A stretch of DNA of 64,000 bases, taken from Balanoglossus misakiensis (lineage: Eukaryota; Hemichordata). Each line of letters opens with the position of its first letter. Positions within the stretch are counted from its first letter, which is position 1. Below, piece by piece: positions 54,101-64,000 of this stretch. Where the stretch lies: positions 8,308,001 through 8,372,000 of the forward strand of contig CM082594.2 of NCBI GenBank assembly GCA_040954595.2, given 5' to 3'. The position numbers and the translations under genes were made by a program. Below the pieces are notes generated by a model. That model was not told the origin of the DNA, searched no databases, and saw nothing but the letters and a program-made list of their open reading frames with translations.

Positions 54101-56306
54101 ACCAAAGACAGCAGGGAAGCCCCAATATACCTACATTTTCAAGAAAAACCTCAGTAGCTTAACTCAAGTGTGGAGTAGATTTTAATACTCTCGAAATCAA
54201 TATTTTTTGCTTAAGTTTCCCTTGTTTTATGTTACATGTACAAAATCTCATTTTGCTTTTAAAAATCCAATACGAACAAGAGCTTACATTGAATCGACCC
54301 TACTGTTTCTTGTTTTGTGTTTCATACTCTTGTTTTTACATTACCTGCTCCACGTCATTGACAATGAACTAACGATCAACGTTCAAAAAATCGATTAAAA
54401 TCACATGGGCCAAATTTAATTGGAGCCTGTTCCTGCTGTGAAAACTTTGTCTTAAAAACAGCTGTTTTGTAATGCAGTATGTACAGATTCACATGTTATT
54501 CTAGAATATCACTGATGGGTCAGGTTATATGTGAAGTGATACTCAGGCTTGTGACATATTTAATACAGTGTGGATTTTTTGGGTCACCTTTTCTACCAAG
54601 AGGGGTTTCCTGCAATCACTGCACATATGAAACAAACAAGCTTATCAAAAAGTAAAAAGTTTGACAAAATCAGCTACATGTTAAGCATGATTACATTAAA
54701 TATCATCTCACACTACAGAATAAGTGATCGCAATGGTTCAGAAAATCTTCCACATCACGTCATGAATATTAAGCATCTAATTTGCATTTTTATGTTTCCT
54801 TTTTGGGTCATTAAGAATCATAACACACAATTGATGTGACTCTGTGGGAAACTACAATATAAATCATATTTTCATACACCATTGCTCATGATCTTCTGTG
54901 ACTACTTTCTATGCACAGAATCTGTTCAAAGCACTGTAAAAATACAGGCTCAAAGAGACTCATTAAAGTCACTGAAGTGTTGCTACAGATGCCATTTATG
55001 ACTGCACAGTCCATGCACATGTACTTTGTAGGATGGCATGAAGTATATAAGTGATCAATGTTTAATTGTAGCCCAAATCAGCACATTTCATGAATATTTG
55101 CTCACCAGGTGAAAATGAATTGTGATTTTATTCAATACTGCCATGTTGGATATAATGTTGCCATTTTTGAATTTTCACATGTGTCCTCAAAGTGTAGGTG
55201 AGTTATGCTCATCAAAACTTTTCCCTTATCCTTTGGAGGAAAACATAAGCAATCATAAAAACCATAAATTCCTTCCATGGAATGTGCAGCTGTATTCCAT
55301 GATGTACATGGACCTAATCTTCTTGTGAAAAGACTGTTATCCGAGTGGTACAGACTGAGCGCGAAATATTCCCTGCCACAGAATTCATCTCATAAAAGCC
55401 AAGGTCATTCCTTTTCTATTCGCCTATTTTATTGATCTAGAAAATTCAGCTGCACCCACTTTCAATTTCATTTCTAAAATTTCATCTCGGTTTTTATCCT
55501 TCAAAATCGTTGTTCCCTGGGGCCCTTTTTACTACCATATTCTTTACACAATAACCCGCTATTTCACATTTTCTGAATACCCATGAGGTTTTGTTTTCAT
55601 GGATTCTGGTTAAAAACACCTGGATTCCCTGAAGAATTTAATATTTGTACCCATTTCATCTAAGCTTTATGGCTTTGACAACAACAGACTTTATCTCTAT
55701 ATGCCTATAACTTCGTGGAAAGATAACCTTTCAGTGACAGCTATATGACAAAGAAATGTATGCCAAGACATGCTCATAATACTTTTCCTTGAAACAGTGC
55801 TTTATTCAAAATAGTCCACATAACAGTCTCATGAATATGTAATAGCAGTGAAAACATTGCAGTAAAGACCAGTCGTTGGTACTTCCCGCACAGTAAATAT
55901 ACAGAAATCAAATCTCAAACAGCATAGCAGGGCCAGTATAATCACTACAGTGTTGTGTTACCATTCTCCCTATTATAGACAGAATTAATGTGATCCAACT
56001 CTCTTATAGTAGTTATAGACTCGTTTATTGGAAAATGGAGCATCTCCATTACGAAAAGGAGGCCAGGTAAAATAGAAACATCTAAACACATCAACTATTC
56101 AAAACACAAAATCACAATGTCTCAGGATAAAACCATCACATAAATGTCTGTTCTGGGAGAAACTGCATTACCAGTCAAGCTTTTTTTTACCTTCATAAGC
56201 ATTCCCTTCCTGGCAAAAATAAATTACTTGCCTTGGGGCAAAGTGATTCAATCTAAAGGTTGTCTTGCTTGCAGTCAGAAATTTCATTAATCACACTATT
56301 TATCGG

Positions 56307-56401
56307 GTGCATTACAATATTGGTTGTAGACATCATGGAAGCTCCTGGTTTGTGCATTACAATACATGTATTGATGTAGACAATCACAGAAGCTGGTTTT
56401 T
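56307..56401. repeat. Tandem imperfect duplication next to the LARS2 stop codon
   Basis: Units 56307-56351 and 56352-56401 both begin TGCATTACAATA, continue with TTG.TGTAGACA and end with AGAAGCT- or GGAAGCT-type sequence then GGTTT. The pair lies 35 bases beyond the LARS2 stop codon on the minus strand, so probably in its 3' UTR. Confidence 0.7.
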
Positions 56402-56435
56402 GACAAGCTTTACATTAAATTACAAACGCCTTGCA

Positions 56436-59400
56436 TTAATTGTCTTCTGTGATGAAATTTATGAGGTATCCTTTCTGGCCTAGTAAAACCTTTGTGATAT
56501 TCTTCCCTTGCAAATATGTTTTTCCGAAGTCGCTGTTTAATACAACTTTTGCAGCATGGTCGCACTGAATTGCAGTATCATGAGGTACTAAAATATGTCC
56601 CTTGGAAATGTTATCTATTTGAATAATCAATCTGACGTCTTTCAATTGCGATTCTTCCGTCTTCAAGTTCACCGGCCAAGACTGCTCCAAGACATCTCTG
56701 TCCTGTGAAAAATAGGAAACATAAAAATGTCACGTTTCGCATGTTCCTAATAAATCAGTTACTATGGCTACCTTCTCTAATGTGCAAAATTCCCTGCAGG
56801 ACACTTTGTTAACAAAAGTTTTTGAAGCTCGTTTGACACAATAACCACTGAGGAATAATACATGTATTGTTAAGTTGGGGTTACTCTTCATAATGATTTC
56901 AAAATGTCCAAAAGACTAATATGTTATTGTGAGTACCATTTGCACAGTTTATCTGATCACCAAACCTGCTGTGGCTTGACCCAGCGCTGACTCTACACAG
57001 TATGTTACATACAGGAGCTAGCTGTTACATTGAACGGGATACAAAGCATAAAATAAACCTCACATAAATCAGTCTCTCCACTTCACGGCTGATTCTTTTT
57101 ACTTGCAGCCGTTAAAAGCGAGTGTCCCCCCAGGGCACATAACTTGCAAAGGTATCTTCTCGGCTGATAACTTTTGCAAGAACGCAAGCATGATATCCAG
57201 TCACGACTTCTGATGCACGGCGCATCACCAGCACCCCAGGCAACAGTCGGGGTTCAGGGCAGACACTATACTGCACCCAGAGTACGCATATTTTATTCAG
57301 CAGAAAGATCCCATTGGCAATAACCTCAGAAGAAGCAATCTTGTTAAAGAGCCAACAGAAAGTAAACTGACTGTTTTGCCTGGTGTTATGTATATAGAAA
57401 TAACAATTTAGACTTTTTCCCTCGTGGAATTAACTAAACCATAAACAAATTGACTTCTGTTTCACTGTATCTGTAAAGATGTCCATGTCTGGTATCAGTT
57501 ACAACTGAGACAGTGGTCGAAAACTGTAGGAGCACAAAATTGTGTTCAAAGTTTGTGACCTATGTAAACTCTCTGGAAACTCTGATATCTGAATGCATAA
57601 ATAATTTTTACAACTTTAAACAATGTATGTTAAAATGGGTGTTTCACAAAGGTTGATCTTTGAATTATATAAACTTTTAAAATAAAATAAAATGAAATGT
57701 CAGGGATCACCCTGCAAAATTTTGGAGCAAAGCTGTGGTAAGGATGAACATTTTTGTTGTGTATTGAAAACACTATCCGTTCCATAAAACCGCCTAAACT
57801 CGCTCTTCTTATCGTTTTGAAATACGACCCCCATTCAAAACCTGCAAAGACTTCAGTTTAACTTTCTATTCTGTTGTGTGTTATTACATCCATGATCGTA
57901 CAGTCAGATTTGGATAGAACGGTTTGGCAATGTCCGATAACGCTACAAACACCATAAATTACAATTGGACCATACTCTCATTTTATGAGCCTTGAAAATA
58001 ACTACTGACTTGAATCATTTATAGTACATAGAGTGCAAACATAGCCAAGCTCAGAAAAAATGTTATGCATGTCACTGATGATCAACTCGAAGCAAGTCAG
58101 TCACTCAAGACACTCTCATTCCAATCTCTGCTGCAGTCACTTTTAGACACTTCATCTCCTGCCCTAACAGGCTACAGATTACAACAAAATAACATGCTGG
58201 CTTTTATCATGAGTTTCACAAAGGTGAAACATTAGAGTCATATGTGGGGAGTGTAGCCCATAATGTGAGGCTTGAAAATTATGTTTTATTGCTGCCTCCA
58301 TCCTCCTACATGTATATGCACAGTGGGGGAGACAAATTAGATTTGAATGGTATTATAATCAACCTTGAAAAACCTACTTGCTTAGGAAATTTGCCATTTA
58401 TCCTTAACTTTGGTGCGTTAATGAGAGAAAATGCCTTTGATTGCACCCCACCATCTCAAGTGCTCAGTACGGCAATTTGCTGTACACCACTTGTATACAG
58501 CAAACACTGTAGTTGATTATTTGAACACAAGTTCCCTGTACACCGTACAACACAGCAGCTCTGAGTCACCATAAGCATATAGATAAAACCAAGGAAATCA
58601 AGAAGCTTGATAAAATCACAAGATAAATTGGATAAAAGTACTTTTACCTTGGATGCTATTTTCTCTAAATTCGCTATATTAAGAACTACCATTTTCAAAG
58701 GAAATTGTCTGTTTTGACATAAAAATACATAGTTAACCCAGCATGTTTGGAATCATGACTAGTTTCCATGGCAACAGAAGAGCTAAATATTATAGCGCTA
58801 TTGAACGTTGACGTATTTATGCACCTCCTGGTAAAATCTATCACAGCAGCAGTTTACCACTCTACTGCCTCGAGTGAAGCTAATGTGACAATTTAAAATT
58901 TGACGTAATTTGAGCAATTTGTAACCGTGGCAATGCGACGTACGTAGGCGCTTGATATCCTAACCTATATATGTTTGTATCAGATGGCTCTCGTGGATGT
59001 AACTTAAGAAGGACTTGGGTTCAGATTGTCGAGCCTGGACATGTTAATCCTCACAAAGTCAAATAGCTCAATTGTCTGCCATTTTTTTCAAGGGTTCCAT
59101 AGTAATATATATATATATATTTCATATTCCTGGCTGCACACTACGGATACTCGAGCAACCACTGATAAGGTACTTTGTTGCCACGGCAACACACCTATGT
59201 CAGACCGGAGATGTTAATGAGTGTGGATGGTGTAACTCTCGTCTGGTTTGGCCAGGGGCTCTGAAACAGTAGCATGCTGTTCTCAATTTGAAGCCAATTT
59301 AAGCTGACGAAAAAAAAAATTGCCTAAACTGTGACATGAATTCTTAATATATATATGGCATGAACTTGTTTAAATCTGGCTTTTATAGGTATGATGTATT

Positions 59401-62400
59401 TGGTATTGCGTCTGATTTATAGGCTGAAATAATGGGTTCAATTAATAGATTTATGCAATACTGTGCCGCGGAATGGACTTAGCCATGGTTGGCTGATTTG
59501 GGGTGGTGATGATGGAGGCCAGGTCTCTTATATTGCAATTTTTCACCGACATAAAATGACAACAAGAAATTTTCGCGAGGGGAAGAGTCATGATTTTCAT
59601 TTAGATTGAACACCGTCTGATCCTGCAGGAATAATCTCGCAAGCTGTCAGTAAAACTAAATCCAATTTGGTTTCCTGCTCTACAGACTGCGAGAAGGGCT
59701 CTTCAAAAGCAGATTGTCTTTTTCTCTCAGTTTGAATTAGGCATTACGGTGTGTATAATCAGACAGTGACTGGACCTCAAAGTACACACAGCCCAAGAGC
59801 ACACACACATCAAGTTGAAGGCATATTGTGTGCAATGCCCTTTGTGTATACAAGTAATTTGTTCATTCTATAGTCATGGCCAATTGCAATTTCAGCCTTC
59901 TTTGAAATCATCACAGTTTCATCTAGGGATTTCTCTTTTGCACTTTCACCAAGCAGGAGTCAAAATAAATATCCGACTGAATGTGTGCTAAAGATTTTAT
60001 ACATTTGTGATATATCTTCACATGAAATATAAATATGCTATCATCTACGGCCAGAGGTGTTTAAATCCAATGCTGGGAATACCAGAACGTGTGTGAGATG
60101 ATTATAGTTCAGAGTGAGATGTGAAATGAAAACAACATGTCTACCCTGCAGCCATGCCGCAAGGTAGACATGTTGGATCGTATCGTACAAACGAATTGGA
60201 TGGTAGATAAGGGTGTCGTATCAGTGCACTGACCTTTGTGATAGCTTTGAAAGAAGCCGTTACTTGTATGGGTTAAGATTTGGTCTTAGTAATGAAAGAA
60301 TAATGCACACACAGGCACACATGCATGCACACACCGCACGGCAGCTAGTCCTAAACAGACTGTCAACTGTCTGCTGTAGTCAAGGAATTCCACTCATTCA
60401 TTGATAACATGTTGGTTTCTCGAAAGAGCGCTGGACACCCATGGGACACATTTCGTTTTACAAAAGGGAGAGCGAGACATGAAAGCAGCCCTTACTTCCC
60501 ATACATAATGATCAGCATTGTTAACATATCCACTTCAGGCTGTGTTATCATTCAAGAGTTAATCGTTATATAGGGATACAGAATTATCAGCTCCTCCTAA
60601 ATATTGATGATTACTTGATTCAAAACATAATCAGGTTGTGGTCATCTAAACCATCGAAACCGCTTCTAACACGGAGAATGTAACATTTGCATGTTGAGTA
60701 TCTTATGTTTCCGGTACATGCAAGTATAAACAAGTCTCTTGGTAATCACACATCAAAACCTCAAATGGCTGACAAACTGTGTTTAATTTGCTGGTTTGCT
60801 CTCCTGATAATTTATTGGATGAGTGTATAGTAGAATTTCAACCAATGATTTCTGGAATGCACATGTGCAGTGCTCTTATGATAAAGTGTGCAATAACATT
60901 CTCATAAAACAAAAACTGAACTGTGACCTCATGTGATGTAACATTAATTCAGTACAAACACACTGTTTAACAAGGCGACGATGAATAATTAATTTTAGGG
61001 TGAAATGTTTCATCTCATTGATTATCTAAATAGAGTAAGAATGCAGCTACAATTAATTTGCAGGCTGGTTAAATGATTACAATGGTTAATGAGAGTGTGT
61101 CCCTCTTTTAATGCTTTGAATATTTTATAAATTTATCTCATCTCACTATCAACTAACGATGCCACGGATTTCCTGCGGTAGTAATGATTCGTGACACTGT
61201 CAGTCACGACACTGTTCTCGAAACCCTTGTGTGATATGTGACACCTACCCATTGATAGTTCTGGCTGCAGTGATCGGAGACGTCACGCAACCCCCTCCAC
61301 AATTCCGACGACAAATGTGGAGCCATGGGAGCCAGCATGATGACAAGGTCGCTCAACGTCTGCTCAAATTCCGTGCTGTTCCGTACGATGCCGTCCGGCA
61401 TTTTTCGCAGAATGTTCGTCACTTTGATCAGTCTGGAGATAGCCACGCTGAACATGTATTCTTCAGAGTACATTCTTGTTACCTTGGCAACACAAGATAC
61501 ACGACAGCAAAAAATAAATTACAAAACATTTCACAATAGGCCTGAAATCTGCAAGATGGCTTGATATTGCTGTATTGTTTGGTAATACATTAAATATTGC
61601 ATGTTACATCTATAATTCAGAGTAATAGTGTGAAATTTTACAATAAGGATAAAAAGAAATGACATCTCACACAAATTTATCATTAGGAACAGAGTACAGG
61701 GATAAAGGCTGTAATATACTAATGGCTTATTTGCACCATCTGTGTGGCCTGCTTTTTATAAACCATTGAAATGAGAACTGATCAGAATATGAATCCACTA
61801 CTGTACTTTCCTTCTAAAACCTGCATCTTTTTCATTTTATTTTCCCGCAAATATCATTCAATTAAACCTTTACTGCAGTTTTTAACTACACTTTTTTATT
61901 TATAATGTCGACCTGTGTCAGAGTTGACATCGGAACTGTTGGTAGTGTGAGCATTTATATGTCTAGGTATATTGCTATAAGTTTCACTCTGGTGGCCTTA
62001 TCAATAAGTTGTGCCCACAACATATCTACTTACCTCCTCAACTGCTATAGAGTGTTCTTTTCTAAGTTTTGCTCGAAGATTTTCTTCGCCTTTTGCCGAT
62101 TCGACCTGTTTCCATGCCTTTAATTCGATATACCGTGTCACTAAATTCCAAAGTCTATTTTTCCACCTGACAATTCCACTGATTGCTGAATAATTAAATA
62201 AACACAAAATATGTATCAGAGCCGTTAGTTTTGGTGATAAGTGGGTTTACTAAGAAGACAAAGAAACAGCAAAACAGCATTTTACCTTCTGTATTCCACA
62301 GCATGTCGTGTTCTGGAGGAATTCCACTCAATATAAACAGACGAGTTGTATCAATGCCATAAGTGTTCACAATATCTTCCGGATCGACACCATTATATTT

Positions 62401-63721
62401 GGATTTGCTCATCTTTTCCCATTTCACACTGACTGGTTCTCCCGTTTGCCGGTGGACTGCAGTTTTACCTGTTTATATTCCCAGAAGACAGAGTCAGAAT
62501 TGATTTTAGAACTCTGAACAAAAGAGGCATGTTATCACACACACACACATCTTTTCCGCCACATACAGCAACACTTATATCTGTAAAAATTAGTGCTGTT
62601 GGCAGAGAAATTGGATTTCTACTATGCGCATCTGTTTGTGAGTGTTTCAAAGAGATAAAGATGAAATATCTTGCTCCCTGCAGGGTCCAAATTCATTGCA
62701 ACCTCATTTTATTTGCATGGAAGTGGTACAGCCAACTCAAGCAACTTGTCGGTTTTCTTTGTAGGTGACAAAATTGTCCAATGTACTGTAGTGGTGCTGG
62801 TATGTTTAATGAAACTCTTTCTTGATTATTTCATTTAGACAGACTACAGGAAAATCCATAAATGCATACATGTACATGCACATGCATATGAATAATATAT
62901 CAATGATGACAGACTCTGATATGTCTGCTACTTACCCGTCACATCAACATCATCTTTTGTTACATATTGTCCGGTGCTGTCTACTCTATACGTCTGTCCC
63001 ATGACTAACCCCTGAACCAGCAATCTTTTAAAAGGCTCCTTGTGTTTCAGTAATCCCTCATCATACAGGAAATGAGTTATAAACCTGGCATACAGTAAGT
63101 GCATTATTGCTGCAAGCAGAAATATAAGAAAGATAGGTGACATGTAAGAAGTACATCAAATATAATGTAACCTTTTCATGATTGTTGTGACACTGTCATC
63201 AATTTGTTTCAGTTCCAACATGGAAATAAGTCACTTAAAATGGTTGCTATGGGCCACACTGATTATTTGGTGCAAATTAACAGATGTATGTTGGACAACC
63301 GGCATACATATATAGAACGGTACATGTGTATATCAAGGGTGAAACCACTAAACATGGTTCTGCAATCTGAGACGGTAGAAAAAAAATGACTTCATTAGCA
63401 ATCTGAATTCACCGGTATCGCTTCCCACTCACCGTGTTCTTTACCACCTATGTACAGATCCACTGGCATCAAACGGCTTGCAATGTCACTGTCGAACGGC
63501 TGCTGGGAGTTGCAAGGATCACAAAACCTCAGAAAATACCAGGCTGAGTCCACAAACGTATCCATGGTATCTGTTTCCCTCCGAGCATCGTTGCTACCAC
63601 ACTGGGGACATTGGACGTTAATCCAGTCAGGGATTTCTGTCAGAGGGGACAAACCTTTGCCGGATAATCTCGACAGCTTTGGTAGTTTGACAGGCAACTG
63701 TTCATAAGGAACAGGTACAAC
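56436..63721 (-). CDS. LARS2: Mitochondrial leucyl-tRNA synthetase, C-terminal 432 residues, partial
   Basis: LARS2 charges mitochondrial tRNA-Leu in the matrix. Exons on the minus strand: 63433-63721, 62936-63109, 62286-62468, 62034-62185, 61249-61482, 56436-56702. They total 1,299 bases including the stop, and the phases agree. The bacterial-type signature [20 protein letters not shown] with [12 protein letters not shown] is followed by [10 protein letters not shown], then the KMSKS class I catalytic loop ([18 protein letters not shown]), the anticodon-binding helical domain ([16 protein letters not shown]) and the C-terminal domain ([10 protein letters not shown] to [12 protein letters not shown]). 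Together these distinguish it from cytosolic LARS1. The N-terminal presequence, the HIGH motif and most or all of the editing domain lie beyond the right edge. The last intron is 4.5 kb, much longer than the others. The acceptor of the fifth listed exon is AAG, slightly weak but supported by protein continuity. Confidence 0.95.
56703..61248 (-). other. LARS2: Last intron of LARS2 (4.5 kb), no nested gene seen
   Basis: GT donor at 61247-61248 and CAG acceptor at 56703-56705 on the minus strand. I see no coding exon inside. Contents include an AT dinucleotide run near 59107-59120, a perfect hairpin at 60133-60175 and scattered low-complexity sequence. Confidence 0.6.
60133..60175. repeat. Perfect 13-bp inverted repeat with 17-base loop in the LARS2 intron
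   Basis: Arms 60133-60145 (CAACATGTCTACC) and 60163-60175 are exact reverse complements. The loop is 17 bases and GC-rich relative to its surroundings. No known RNA family is recognised. Confidence 0.85.
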
Positions 63722-64000
63722 CTAAAAAGATCATTAAAAACATTCATTCACCACAAAAATGTAGATGGTATGACACATCGACATTCTTGCCAAGAATTTT
63801 TTTAAAGGATGCCAAGATTTTGTATGGTGTAACTTCTTGCATGATTCAATTCCTTGTTTTTCTCTGGATGAAAACAGAAATCACAGTTTTCCTCTCGGCA
63901 AACCATGATAATACCATTTTGAGGGGTGGGCTTTTGCCTCGTACTTTACTCCGAGTACATCATTTTGTATGACCAAAATAGTTGGCAAGCAAGTTTGAGA

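Larger units (their letters stand above)
47186..56435. other. 9.2-kb intergenic region without a supported gene
   Basis: AT-rich sequence after the flavoprotein-like stop codon. AATAAA at 47991 and 48051 are candidate poly(A) signals for that gene; TTTATT at 56024 and 55801 are candidates for LARS2 on the other strand. I see no protein-coding exon, tRNA, rRNA or transposase. Simple repeats and two local duplications are listed separately. It could hold regulatory DNA or long non-coding RNA, which the sequence alone does not show. Confidence 0.5.

Overview
The window is animal nuclear DNA with GT-AG introns, U2-type splice sites, AATAAA poly(A) signals and long AT-rich non-coding stretches. 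The protein sequences and short introns (mostly 0.1-1 kb) suggest an invertebrate bilaterian. My best guess is an invertebrate deuterostome such as a lancelet or hemichordate, but the species cannot be fixed from the sequence alone. I rebuilt eight multi-exon gene models by hand from splice sites. Each of the seven models with a stop codon inside the window sums to a multiple of three.

Layout from left to right: SF3B3 (minus, N-terminal 760 residues only, running off the left edge); COG4 (plus, complete, 18 coding exons); an ANKUB1-like gene (plus, complete, 4 exons) that ends in a run of eight W-L-x-x-K-type repeats; TCF25/NULP1 (minus, complete, 15 exons, one GC-AG intron); mitochondrial RBFA (plus, complete, 5 exons); a C18orf21/RMP24-type zinc-ribbon gene (minus, complete, 5 exons); EIF4B (plus, complete, 15 exons); an unfamiliar membrane-anchored FAD-monooxygenase-like gene (plus, 4 exons, about 40.3-47.2 kb); and LARS2 (minus, C-terminal 432 residues, running off the right edge).

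Genes are arranged largely as divergent pairs with compact shared promoters: SF3B3/COG4, TCF25/RBFA and C18orf21-like/EIF4B. Between them lie convergent 3' ends: ANKUB1-like/TCF25, RBFA/C18orf21-like and flavoprotein/LARS2. Most products act in RNA biology or translation: pre-mRNA splicing, mitoribosome assembly, RNase MRP, cap-dependent initiation and mitochondrial tRNA charging. COG4 is the Golgi-trafficking exception.

About 47.2-56.4 kb, 37.3-40.1 kb and 12.1-14.0 kb carry no gene I can support. The items most worth a second look are: (1) the Ubl-ankyrin-W-L-x-x-K fusion; (2) the flavoprotein-like gene whose FAD fingerprints are altered, with a nearby exon-like block that breaks frame by one base; (3) the string of frame-neutral DRYG exons in EIF4B; (4) a DR4-DR1-DR4-like array in the TCF25/RBFA promoter; and (5) several perfect hairpins and repeat modules in introns and 3' regions.
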